In this document: in pieces, positions 1-7,447 of the stretch
Layout of the letters: each line of letters opens with the position of its first letter
Numbering within the stretch: the stretch's first letter is position 1
From: Phycisphaerales bacterium UBA2266
GTDB taxonomy: Bacteria; Planctomycetota; Phycisphaerae; Sedimentisphaerales; Anaerobacaceae
Assembly (NCBI GenBank): GCA_002347125.1
Contig: DDXG01000317.1
Location: forward strand, 1 to 23,501
Direction: 5' to 3'
DNA length: 23,501 bases
Program-made: the position numbers and the translations under genes
Notes under the pieces: generated by a model
Told to the model about the DNA's origin: nothing
What the model saw: the letters and a program-made list of their open reading frames with translations, nothing else
Databases searched by the model: none

Positions 1-350
1 CTCCTGAACGACGTCACCCGCTGGGACTTGCCTCCGTCCAGGCCCATCTTGTGGACGTTGAACGATCCGCTTTCCTCACTGAGGTAGTAGAACGCCTTGT
101 CGCCGTCGGCGAAGACGGGACTGCGGTCCTCCCCGGCGAAGGCCGTGAGCTTGCGGTGCGTGCCGGCCTTCCCGTCGTACAGCCAGATGTCGCGCGCGAT
201 GGCGGACGTGTGGTGCTTGCGCCAGGGGTTCTCTCCGCCCTTCTTGTCGTGGTACAGCAGGAGCTGGCCGTTCCGGCTGACCTTCACGTCCTCGGCGGGC
301 GTGGTCAGCACTTGAATCGGCCGCCCGCCGGCCGCCGTCAGAAGATCGAC
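1..350 (-). CDS. Tricorn-like S41 peptidase, beta-propeller fragment (N-terminus missing, runs off left edge)
   Basis: Reading the minus strand from about 350 down to base 1 gives an open frame with the segments GGRPIQVLTT, then NPWRKHHTSAIARDIWLYDG, then FAGEDRSPVF and FYYLSEESGSFNV. These match the N-terminal WD40/TolB-like propeller of secreted tricorn-type S41 peptidases, proteins of roughly 1,050-1,100 residues that cut peptides in the periplasm. In that family this segment lies about 180-200 residues after the start, so the signal peptide and first blades are absent. Recognisable similarity begins only about 345, seven bases before the stop of the neighbouring DedA gene. The frame stays open upstream but there overlaps clearly coding DedA sequence. 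A GTG at 311 is the only nearby in-frame start candidate. The gene may be a 5'-deleted pseudogene, or the piece may have been joined by rearrangement or assembly. The family call is firm; the gene's status is not. Confidence 0.65.
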
Positions 351-811
351 CGGAACAGGTCCGGAGCCAGGAAGAGGGCGGTATACCGGACGAGGCTGCC
401 GAGGGCCACGATGATGACGAAAGCCACGCGCGGAACCCCGATCGTTCCCGCGACAAGGCTCACCGGGTAGAGCGGCGGCACCGCGCAGGCCGCGCTCGTC
501 GCGATGACGCCGAGGCTGCCGTGCGGATGCCTGGCGAACACCTCGGCGGCCTTCCCTACGGCGCCGCGCTTCACCCACGAGACATTCAGGGTGCCCTTCC
601 CGACGAGGTAGAGGATGTATTTGGAAACCGCCTGGCCGAGGGCACTCAAGCCGACAATCGGGACGAGCGGCGCGTTCGTCAGGGCCGAGACGGCCACGAG
701 GTACACCTCGAGGCTGAGCACGTACGGCACCAGGCCGCTCACGAGCGCGAAGACGAACGTCGTCGTGTACAGCGCGGCCGCACCGAGGCCGCGCAGGTGC
801 TCGAAGTCCAC
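338..811 (-). CDS. DedA/VTT-domain (SNARE-associated) small membrane protein
   Basis: This 157-residue protein begins at a GTG preceded by GAGGAA with nine bases of spacing. It is almost entirely hydrophobic, with helices around FVFALVSGLVPYVLSLEVYL, LVPIVGLSALGQAVSKYILY, and a C-terminal block rich in small residues, ATSAACAVPPLYPVSLVAG, followed by FVIIVALGSLVRYTALFLA. This order (glycine-containing re-entrant region, a loop carrying the KG..V..K segment, then the P-P-x-x-P-x-S-L-x-A-G block) fits the VTT/DedA family of inner-membrane proteins, whose members support lipid transport and membrane homeostasis. It is shorter than typical DedA proteins of about 200 residues, and closer to the YqaA type. 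It is transcribed away from the GH2 gene. A TAGAAT -10 at 856-861 lies 45 bases before the GTG and supports this start. Confidence 0.7.
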   Translation of the reverse strand: MDFEHLRGLGAAALYTTTFVFALVSGLVPYVLSLEVYLVAVSALTNAPLVPIVGLSALGQAVSKYILYLVGKGTLNVSWVKRGAVGKAAEVFARHPHGSLGVIATSAACAVPPLYPVSLVAGTIGVPRVAFVIIVALGSLVRYTALFLAPDLFRSIF

Positions 812-855
812 GCGCTCGTGTTCCTCTGCCGGAGAGTCAGTCCCGCGGCCAGCCA

Positions 856-861
856 ATTCTA
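856..861 (-). promoter_or_regulatory. Putative -10 element (TAGAAT) for the DedA-like gene
   Basis: On the minus strand TAGAAT sits 45 bases upstream of the GTG start at 811. No good -35 is seen at 17 bases spacing. The same hexamer occurs 45 bases before the symporter ATG at 9810, suggesting a shared promoter habit in the left half. Confidence 0.35.
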
Positions 862-944
862 GCCCCAGGGGCGAGAATCGGGCCAGACGCGATGTCGGCG
901 GCCGTGTCGCTCCTGAGAACGGGACGCGCGGACATGGCCGGGCA

Positions 945-950
945 TACAAT
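945..950 (+). promoter_or_regulatory. Putative -10 element (TACAAT) inside a 15-bp palindrome, upstream of the GH2 gene
   Basis: TACAAT at 945-950 lies 36 bases before the GH2 start codon. It is embedded in GGGCAT-ACA-ATGCCC at 940-954, an inverted repeat with 6-bp arms that could bind a regulator. No convincing -35 was found, so the promoter call is tentative. Confidence 0.35.
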
Positions 951-985
951 GCCCTTTCGGTCCGGACGCTCCCGCGGAGGCCGCC

Positions 986-3900
986 ATGATCGCACGATTC
1001 GCACGCCTTTTGCCCCTGCTGTCGCTCGTCGCCATGGTCCCGTCCGAGGTGTCCGGCCAGGCGTCTCGCCCGCCCGAATGGGAAGACCCTGGCGTGTTTG
1101 CCGTGGGTGCCGAGAAGCCGCGCGCGACGTTCGTGCCGTACGCGACGCGGGCCGACGCGCTCTCCGGCGACAGGAGCCGGTCGCCTTACCTCCAGTCGCT
1201 GAACGGCACGTGGAAGTTCCGCTGGGTCCGGAACCCGTTCGAGGTTCCCGCGGGCTTCGAGGCCGCGGCTTACGACGATGCGGGCTGGGATCCGATGCCG
1301 GTGCCGTCCAGCTGGCAGGTGGTCGGCGCCAACGAGAACCGGCCGTACGATCGTCCGTTCTTCACCAACATCAAGCACCCGTTCAAGGCCGATCCGCCGC
1401 GCGTGCCGCACGACGAGAACCCCGTCGGCTTGTACCGCACGTCGTTCGAGGTGCCGGCGGCGTGGCGCGGCCGGCGGGTGCTCGTCCACCTCGCGGGCGT
1501 GCAGTCGGCGTACTACCTGCGGCTGAACGGACGGAAAGTCGGCTACCGCGAGGACGCGTTCACGCCGGGCGAGTTCGACCTCACGGCGCACCTGCGGCCG
1601 GGCCGGAACGTGCTGGCGCTCGAGGTCATTCATCACTCCGACGGCAGCTACCTCGAAGACCAGGACTACTGGCGGCTTGCCGGCATCTTCCGCGACGTGT
1701 ACCTCGTCGCGCAGCCGGCCGTCCGGCTCCGCGACTTCGCCGTGCGGACGGACCTCGACGCGGCGTACCGCGATGCGGAGCTGGACGTGCGCGCGTGGAT
1801 CGAGAACCGCTCGGACGACGCCGCGACCGGACACACGGTTCGCACGGCGCTCGTCGGCCCGGACGGGCGCGAAGTCGTCGCCGCGACGCTTGCCGGGACG
1901 GCGGCCATCGCGCCGGGCGCCGAAGGCGAACGGCGCGCGTCCGCGACGGTCCGCGCGCCGGCGCTCTGGTCCGCCGAGGCGCCGAACCTCTATACGCTCG
2001 TCATCGAGCACCTCGACGGTGCGGGCGTCGTCCAGGAGGCGGCTGCCGCGCGCATCGGCTTCCGGGAGGTCGAGATCAGGGACGGCCGGATGCGGCTGAA
2101 CGGCGCGGCGATCACGTTCAAGGGCGCCAACCGGCACGAGTTCGACCCGGACCACGGGCGCGTGGTGTCACGCGAGCGCATGCTCGAAGACATCCGCCTG
2201 ATGAAGCGGTTCAACTTCAACGCGGTGCGCACCTCCCACTACCCCAACGATCCGCTCTGGTACGACCTCTGTGACGAACTGGGTCTCTACGTCGTGGACG
2301 AGGCCAACGTCGAGAGCCACGAACTGTGGGAGCGCAAGATCTACATCGGCGACGACCCGGCGTGGACCGGTGCCTTCGTCGCGCGCGGCGTGGCGATGGT
2401 CGAGCGCGACAAGAACCACCCGTCGGTCGTCTACTGGTCGATGGGCAACGAGACGGGCCTCGGCCGCAACTTCGACGCGATGTACGCGGCCATGAAGGCG
2501 ATCGATCCCACCCGCCCGATCCACTACGAAAGCCGCAATCCTCCCTACGCGCCGACGCTCTCGAGCTTCGACATCATCTCGACGATGTACCCGACCGTGG
2601 AGCACATCGTCGACCTGATGAACCAGGACCCGTCGCGGCCGGTGATCATCTGCGAGTACGCGCACGCGATGGGCAACAGCCTGGGCAACTTCAAGAAGTA
2701 CTGGGACGCCTACGACGCGTACCCGCGCCTGCAGGGCGGGTTCATCTGGGACTGGGTGGACCAGGCGCTGCGCCACCCCGGGCCCGGCGGCCGACTGGTG
2801 TGGAACTGGGTGAACACGAGCGACGGCGCGAACGGGAACGACGGACTCGTGAACGCCGACCGGACGCCGCAGCCGGAGCTGTTCGAGGCGAAGAAGATCC
2901 AGCAGCCGGTGAAGGTCGAGGCGATCGATCTCGCGGCCGGCAAGGTCCGGGTGACGAACCGCCACGACTTCATCGGGCTCGACGGGTTCTCGCTGTCGTG
3001 GCGGCTGCTCGAGGATGGCATCGCGGTCCAGTCCGGGACCCTGGCTGGGGCGCTCGACGTCCCGGCTGGACAGGCGCGCGAGATCGTCCTGCCGTACGGC
3101 GCGAGTCGCGTTCACGCCGGCCGCGAGGCCATCGTCGAGGTGAGCTTCACGCGGCGGGACCCGGCGCCGTGGGCGCCTGACGGGCACGAGGTGGCGTGGG
3201 AGCAGATGGCGTTGCCGGCCGGAACGGGTGCCGCGGCTCCGGATGTCGCGAAGCCGGCCGCGGCTTTTGCGCCGCTCGAGGTCACGTCTGAGGGCGGGCG
3301 CGTGACGCTGGCGGGGGCGGGCTTCGAGGCGGTGATCGAGAAGGGCGCGCTGTCGTCTTACCGGTGGTGCGGCGAGGAGTTGCTGGCCGGGCCGCTCGTG
3401 CCGAACCTGTGGCGCGTCCCGACGGATAACGACGAGGGCGGAGGCGCGCGGAGCTACGCGCACCGGTGGCGGGAGGCCGGCCTGAATCGGCTGACAGTGA
3501 CGGCGGGCGAGCCGCGCGTGCTCCAGGTGGATCCAGGCCGGGTGCGCGTCACGATCGACAGCCGGCTCCAGGGATCGTCGGCGGCGATCCTGCTCACGAC
3601 GGTCTACGACGTGGGCGGCGACGGCCAGATTGCCGTCGCCGCGACGTTCCGCACGGAGGGCGCGCTGCCGCCGCTGCCCCGCGTCGGGTTCCAGGTCCAG
3701 CTGCCAGGACGGCTGGACACGGTCGAGTGGTACGGGCGGGGGCCGCACGAGAGCTACGCGGATCGCAAGGAGGGCGCGCGTGTCGGGGTGCACCGCGCGA
3801 GGGTGGCGGACCTGCACTTCCCGCACGTGATGGCGCAGGAGAACGGGAGCCGCGCCGACGTGCGCTGGGTGACACTGAGCGGGGCGGCCGGCCCTGGCCT

Positions 3901-4135
3901 GCGCGCGTCGGGGGCGCCGGTGCTCGCGTTCACGGCGCACGACTACACCGACGCCGCCCTGCTCGCGGCGAAGACGAGCCAGCAGGTCGCGCGGGACGGA
4001 CGCGTGACGCTGAGCCTCGACCTCGCGCAGATGGGCCTGGGGGGCGACGACAGCTGGTCGCCGCGCGTCCATCCCGAGTACCTGCTGACGGCCGGCGAGT
4101 ACCGGTTCGCCTTCACGCTCAGCGGCGTCCGCTGA
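986..4135 (+). CDS. Secreted glycoside hydrolase family 2 beta-galactosidase
   Basis: The 1,049-residue product starts at an ATG with GGAGG five bases upstream and a signal peptide ending near VSGQA (residues 1-25). It has the LacZ domain order: N-terminal sugar-binding domain (about 60-235, with YLQSLNGTWKFRW), immunoglobulin-like domain (240-360), TIM barrel (362-640), DUF4981-like domain and C-terminal beta-galactosidase small-chain domain (about 770-1045, with WYGRGPHESYADR). The acid/base is Glu489 in SMGNETGLG and the nucleophile Glu557 in IICEYAHAMGNS. Length is close to E. coli LacZ (1,023) plus the leader. It should release terminal beta-galactose from oligosaccharides outside the cytoplasm. 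The GKRP-like SIS gene lies downstream on the same strand and a second beta-galactosidase at 7448-9136. Exact substrate cannot be read from sequence, and other GH2 specificities are possible though the LacZ domain set favours galactosides. Confidence 0.92.
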   Translation: MIARFARLLPLLSLVAMVPSEVSGQASRPPEWEDPGVFAVGAEKPRATFVPYATRADALSGDRSRSPYLQSLNGTWKFRWVRNPFEVPAGFEAAAYDDAGWDPMPVPSSWQVVGANENRPYDRPFFTNIKHPFKADPPRVPHDENPVGLYRTSFEVPAAWRGRRVLVHLAGVQSAYYLRLNGRKVGYREDAFTPGEFDLTAHLRPGRNVLALEVIHHSDGSYLEDQDYWRLAGIFRDVYLVAQPAVRLRDFAVRTDLDAAYRDAELDVRAWIENRSDDAATGHTVRTALVGPDGREVVAATLAGTAAIAPGAEGERRASATVRAPALWSAEAPNLYTLVIEHLDGAGVVQEAAAARIGFREVEIRDGRMRLNGAAITFKGANRHEFDPDHGRVVSRERMLEDIRLMKRFNFNAVRTSHYPNDPLWYDLCDELGLYVVDEANVESHELWERKIYIGDDPAWTGAFVARGVAMVERDKNHPSVVYWSMGNETGLGRNFDAMYAAMKAIDPTRPIHYESRNPPYAPTLSSFDIISTMYPTVEHIVDLMNQDPSRPVIICEYAHAMGNSLGNFKKYWDAYDAYPRLQGGFIWDWVDQALRHPGPGGRLVWNWVNTSDGANGNDGLVNADRTPQPELFEAKKIQQPVKVEAIDLAAGKVRVTNRHDFIGLDGFSLSWRLLEDGIAVQSGTLAGALDVPAGQAREIVLPYGASRVHAGREAIVEVSFTRRDPAPWAPDGHEVAWEQMALPAGTGAAAPDVAKPAAAFAPLEVTSEGGRVTLAGAGFEAVIEKGALSSYRWCGEELLAGPLVPNLWRVPTDNDEGGGARSYAHRWREAGLNRLTVTAGEPRVLQVDPGRVRVTIDSRLQGSSAAILLTTVYDVGGDGQIAVAATFRTEGALPPLPRVGFQVQLPGRLDTVEWYGRGPHESYADRKEGARVGVHRARVADLHFPHVMAQENGSRADVRWVTLSGAAGPGLRASGAPVLAFTAHDYTDAALLAAKTSQQVARDGRVTLSLDLAQMGLGGDDSWSPRVHPEYLLTAGEYRFAFTLSGVR

Positions 4136-4172
4136 CGCGGGAGGCCGGCGGGTGCCTGTGGTAACGTCTGCA

Positions 4173-4256
4173 CGTTCGTCGTTCGTCGTTCGTCGTCTGT
4201 CGTCCGTATTCTGAATTCAGAATTCTGACTCCTGACTTCTGACTCCTGACTTCTTC
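4173..4256. repeat. Array of twelve contiguous 7-bp words (variable heptad repeat)
   Basis: The 128-base gap between the GH2 gene and the SIS gene is mostly an uninterrupted run with exact 7-base phase. It begins with CGTTCGT three times, then CGTCTGT and CGTCCGT, switches to ATTCTGA/ATTCAGA/ATTCTGA, then to CTCCTGA/CTTCTGA/CTCCTGA and finally CTTCTTC. The word drifts while the period stays fixed. The 16-bp palindrome at 4208-4223 is a by-product of neighbouring words. Heptad arrays of this sort resemble the STRR repeats of cyanobacteria. Function is unknown. Confidence 0.85.
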
Positions 4257-4263
4257 TCTTGCC

Positions 4264-6126
4264 ATGACCACCACTTCCCAATCCCGCTCGGACGACTTCC
4301 TCGCCATCGCCGGCCAGTTCAAGCTCGGCGCCCTGACGACCGAGACCTCGCACCCGGTGACCGCCGACTTGAGCGGGACGGCGCAGCGCGATGCGGCGGC
4401 GGCGCTGAAGCTGCTCTTCGACGTGGACGACGACGTCGTCCGGACCTACCGGGCGTTCGTGGAGTCGGGCCGGGCCGCGGGCATCGCGGGGACGGTGTCG
4501 CGCATCCTGCGTCGCGGCGGGCGGATCTTCTTCACCGGCTGCGGATCGACAGGCCGGCTCAGCATCCAGCTCGTCTCCATCTGGCGCGATTTCTGGCAGC
4601 GGCAGCGCGCGCGCGGCCTGGCGTGCGAGCCGGCCGCCTCGGACTGGGAAGACCGCGCGTTCAGCGTGATGGCCGGCGGCGACTTCGCGCTCATCAAGGC
4701 GGTGGAGGGATTCGAGGACTTCACGGCCTTTGGCAAGAAGCAGATCGGCGACCTCGGTGTCTGCGACCGCGACGTCGTGTTCGCCATCACCGAGGGCGGC
4801 GAGACCTCGTTCGTGATCGGCACGGCGTGGAAGGGCGTCGAAGCGGGCGCGAAGGTCTACTTCGTCTACAACAACCCGGACGAGATCCTGTGCGCGCACG
4901 TCGTGCGCAGCCGCGAGGTCATCGAGGATCCGCGCGTCGAGAAGATCAACCTCACGACGGGCCCGATGGCCATCACCGGCTCGACGCGCATGCAGGCCAC
5001 GACGATCCAGCTGTCCGTGCTGCTGACCGTGATGGAGATGGCGCTGCGCGACTTGATGGCCGACCTCGAACCCGGCGGCCCGTGCGCGCTCGATCCGGCC
5101 GTAGTGCCGCGGCAGTTCCTGGCGCAGCTCGTCGAGATGCACGCGCGGCTGAAGGAGCCGGCGACGCTGGAGCGCCTGGCGGCCCTCGTGTCCCTCGAAG
5201 AGACGGCGTACCGCGCCGGCCGCAAGCACAGTTACTTCGCGGACCGGTTCGGCATCGACGTGCTGACCGACACGACCGAGCGTTCGCCCACCTACTGTAC
5301 GCCGCCGTTCCGGAAGTTCGACGACACGACGGCCACCGAGTCGTGGGCGTTCCTCTTCGTGCCGCAGGACGCGACGCCGGACGCGTGGGTGCACCTCATC
5401 AAGCGGGAGCCGGACTGCGTCGAGTGGAGCGATGACGAGGTCCGGGCGCTGGTAGCCCCGGACAAGCTGCAGCAGACGCTGGACACCGTCCGGAAGATCA
5501 GCCGCCGCGAGCTTCTTCGGTTCAAGGTGGGGTTGGATGGGCTGCCCGCCCGCCGCCTCGGCCCCGGCGACAGCGCAGTCGCAATCGTGGGCGACGACGA
5601 CGTGGCGTTGCTCCTGTCGCCGGACGGGTTCCACCGGGTGCGGCTGGAGGAGGCGCGGGCCGCGGGCGCGCGGACGGGCGTCATCGCGATCGGTCGGGGG
5701 CCGGGCCTGGAGCGGTTGCGGGAGGGATGCCTCGATCCTGCATGCGTCACGCTGGCGGTGCGGGTGCCCGACTCGGACCTCCTGCTGGACGGCGTCGCGC
5801 GCGCGGGCTTGAAGATGCTGCTCAACGCACTGTCGACGTGCACGATGGTCCGGCTCGGGCGCGTGATGGGCAATTACATGGTGTGGCTCGTGGCGAGCAA
5901 CTTGAAGCTCATCGACCGGGCGACCCGGTACATCGAGAAGCTCGCGGGCCTCGACTACGTGGCGGCGAACCGGCTGCTCTTCGAGGTCATCGAGTACGTC
6001 GAGTCGCGCTGGAAGGCCGACCAGGCGTACCCGCCCGTCGTCGGCCTGGCGGTGACGCGGGCGCAACTCGGGCTCGGCAACGAGGAGGCCGAGGCGGCGC
6101 TGGCCGCTACTTCCGCTTTGCGGTGA
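4264..6126 (+). CDS. Double-SIS-domain protein of the GKRP / MurQ-like family
   Basis: This 620-residue protein matches the length and layout of glucokinase regulatory protein (GKRP) and relatives of N-acetylmuramic acid 6-phosphate etherase (MurQ). The N-terminal LTTETSHPVTADL segment corresponds to the MurQ opening. The first SIS domain contains the sugar-phosphate loop TGCGSTGRLS (residues 91-100), TEGGETSFV (176-184) and TGPMAITGSTRMQA (232-245). A second SIS-like region carries LNALSTCTMVRLGRVMGNYM (about 519-538) followed by the helical AANRLLFEV segment. The family binds phosphorylated sugars in the cytoplasm, as lyase or as regulator; which role applies here is not visible. It follows the GH2 gene on the same strand, consistent with sugar-phosphate handling after hydrolysis. 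The start is the first ATG after the heptad array; no strong ribosome site precedes it. Its 3' end overlaps the convergent minus-strand gene by 20 bases. Confidence 0.8.
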   Translation: MTTTSQSRSDDFLAIAGQFKLGALTTETSHPVTADLSGTAQRDAAAALKLLFDVDDDVVRTYRAFVESGRAAGIAGTVSRILRRGGRIFFTGCGSTGRLSIQLVSIWRDFWQRQRARGLACEPAASDWEDRAFSVMAGGDFALIKAVEGFEDFTAFGKKQIGDLGVCDRDVVFAITEGGETSFVIGTAWKGVEAGAKVYFVYNNPDEILCAHVVRSREVIEDPRVEKINLTTGPMAITGSTRMQATTIQLSVLLTVMEMALRDLMADLEPGGPCALDPAVVPRQFLAQLVEMHARLKEPATLERLAALVSLEETAYRAGRKHSYFADRFGIDVLTDTTERSPTYCTPPFRKFDDTTATESWAFLFVPQDATPDAWVHLIKREPDCVEWSDDEVRALVAPDKLQQTLDTVRKISRRELLRFKVGLDGLPARRLGPGDSAVAIVGDDDVALLLSPDGFHRVRLEEARAAGARTGVIAIGRGPGLERLREGCLDPACVTLAVRVPDSDLLLDGVARAGLKMLLNALSTCTMVRLGRVMGNYMVWLVASNLKLIDRATRYIEKLAGLDYVAANRLLFEVIEYVESRWKADQAYPPVVGLAVTRAQLGLGNEEAEAALAATSALR

Positions 6127-6508
6127 AGGTGCCCTCGCCCATGCCGGCGAAGTTGATCGTGCCCTTCATGGAATTGGCGTCCTCGACGGTGCCGGTGTAG
6201 GTCACGTCGAACGAGTTTCCCTGGACGCTGAGCGTCATGGTGAACTCGATCGCCCGTCCCTTCACGGTGCCCTTCAGGTCGGCCTCGCCGAGCAGGCTCG
6301 ACGAGTAGTGGCCCGTCAACGCCTCGCCCTCCTACTTGAAGGTGACCTGGGGCGTGCCGGCGCCGGCCTGCGTCTGCACCTCGAACGTCCAGGCGCCGGT
6401 CACGTCGATCTTGGCCGGCTCCTGCGCCTGCATGACAGCGAGCCCTGCCAGGCACAGGCACACGCTCGCGACGACCCCTCCGATCGCGCGCAGCACTGTC
6501 CGTTTCAT
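6107..6508 (-). pseudogene. Small secreted protein interrupted by one in-frame TAG
   Basis: A single frame from the ATG at 6508 (GGAGG upstream) to the stop at 6107 encodes 133 codons with one internal TAG at 6332-6334. The first part has a signal peptide ending near AVMQA and then DVTGAWTFEVQTQAGAGTPQVTFK. After the TAG it resumes with EGEALTGHYSSSLLGEADLKGTVKG and ends with MKGTINFAGMGEGTFTAKRK. This is the usual pattern of a small beta-barrel family common in Acidobacteriota, where a glutamine normally sits before the D/E-G-E-x-L-T-G segment. A single C-to-T change of CAG would give the observed TAG. The two halves are otherwise well preserved, so the mutation is recent, or an error, or the stop is read through. 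Function is unknown. Confidence 0.7.
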
Positions 6509-6577
6509 TTCACCCCTCCAGGCCACCGATCCGGGCATGTGGCCGCGCCGCGCCTTCCGCGACGGACCGCGGCCGCC

Positions 6578-7049
6578 TCAGGACGACGCCTGCGGCCGTC
6601 GGAGATCTTCAATCGCTTCGATGTCCGCCAGGTCCTGCGCTCTCCCGGACGCGCGCTTGTTGCGCAGGAAGGCCTCGCGGCCGAGGAAGGGCACCTCGAT
6701 CGAGCCGAAGCGGCCAGACACGCGGCCATCCCACGCTTCGGCGAACGACACCCCGTCGATCGCCGTGATGAGATCGACGCGGTTCGGCGCAACGCCCAAC
6801 TGGACGATCCGGCCAGGCGTCGAGAAGTCCTCCGCCGTCAGCCCCACACCGCCAAACCCGGAGTCACCCATCGCGAGGACCAGGTTCATCGCATTCTCGG
6901 ACGAGGGCTCGACCAGGACGTCCAGGTCCTTCGTGAAGCGCGGACGCCCATGAAAGGCGAGCGCGTGCCCGCCCGACCACCACGAACCTAACGCTCCGGG
7001 CAGTCAAGCACGCGAGCAGTTCTTCGAAGTCGCTCCTCTGGGTGTCCAC
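6578..7049 (-). pseudogene. AbiEii-like / DUF6036-type nucleotidyltransferase broken by a 1-base frameshift
   Basis: From a GTG at 7049 the frame reads DTQRSDFEELLACL...VRFVVVG and then loses sense. Removing one C in the run at 6972-6974 (one G on the coding strand) restores GGHALAFHGRPRFTKDLDVL and continues to LADIEAIEDLRRPQASS at 6578, giving about 156 residues. The restored protein has the nucleotidyltransferase signature: a GG loop followed by a D-x-D pair (KDLDVLV), then the QLGVAPNRVDLITAIDGVSF and FLGREAFLRNKRASGRAQDL segments typical of these small toxin-like transferases. The gene overlaps the 3' end of a 64-residue partner by 62 bases in another frame. Relatives include the toxin of type IV AbiE systems; that this pair is a toxin-antitoxin is inference. 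The frameshift may be real or an assembly error. Confidence 0.7.
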
Positions 7050-7182
7050 TAATCAGCGTCCAGTCCTTGCGCAGTTGCTCGACGACCGCCACGCGCTGGT
7101 CCGGCGTCATGGCAGCCCAGGACTCGCGGTCGGCCTGACGATCCTCCGCGAACGACACGCACTCGCGGATCCAGATGGCCAT
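6988..7182 (-). CDS. Small helical partner protein overlapping the nucleotidyltransferase gene
   Basis: A 64-residue ORF begins with MAIWIRECVSFAEDRQADRE, contains MTPDQRVAVVEQLRKDW and ends with ERLRRTARVLDCPER. Small proteins with a TPxxRVxxVEELRR helix and a C-terminal LRRTxRVL segment are recurrently encoded directly before nucleotidyltransferase genes in Acidobacteriota. Its last 62 bases overlap the transferase gene in another frame, implying translational coupling. It has no recognisable DNA-binding or enzymatic motif, and its role as antitoxin or adaptor is only inferred from position. Confidence 0.6.
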   Translation of the reverse strand: MAIWIRECVSFAEDRQADRESWAAMTPDQRVAVVEQLRKDWTLISGHPEERLRRTARVLDCPER

Positions 7183-7403
7183 GGAAGCTGCGCCGATTAT
7201 TGCGCCGCACGCAGGGGGCCGGCTGCTCCGCCGATCCTCGGGTACCTGCGCGGGCCCTCGTCACCGCCCGGCCTCCCTGAACCGTTCTTCCACAACGGGC
7301 GCGCGACCACGGGTGCCGGACGAACAGACCGGCGGCAGGACGATGAGGGCGGCTGCCGTGAAGGTGGGCGTGAACTGACGCTCTCCAATCCCGGGTTTCT
7401 GCC

Positions 7404-7427
7404 GAATCGGGAAAGTGTCTCCGATTC
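7404..7427. repeat. Stem-loop just downstream of the GH35 gene (7-bp stem, 10-base loop)
   Basis: GAATCGG at 7404-7410 pairs perfectly with CCGATTC at 7421-7427. The element starts 20 bases after the GH35 stop codon in its direction of transcription. There is no following T-run, so it is not a standard intrinsic terminator. It may be a REP-like intergenic element or an RNA 3'-end stabiliser. Confidence 0.45.
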
Positions 7428-7447
7428 CAGTCTCCTATTCCAGGGCG

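Noticed and set aside
4208..4223. Perfect 16-bp palindrome considered as an operator
   Set aside because: It arises from two adjacent heptads (ATTCTGA and ATTCAGA) of the 7-bp array and needs no separate explanation.
4173..4256. CRISPR array
   Set aside because: Units are 7 bp with no spacers and no cas genes nearby.
338..6066. Very long minus-strand ORFs opposite the GH2 and SIS genes (for example 338-2155, 2168-4072, 3943-6066)
   Set aside because: They are arginine/valine/alanine-rich shadow frames caused by high GC, lie antisense to genes with clear catalytic motifs, and show no domain pattern. Only the last part of the first one (the DedA-like protein, 338-811) is real.
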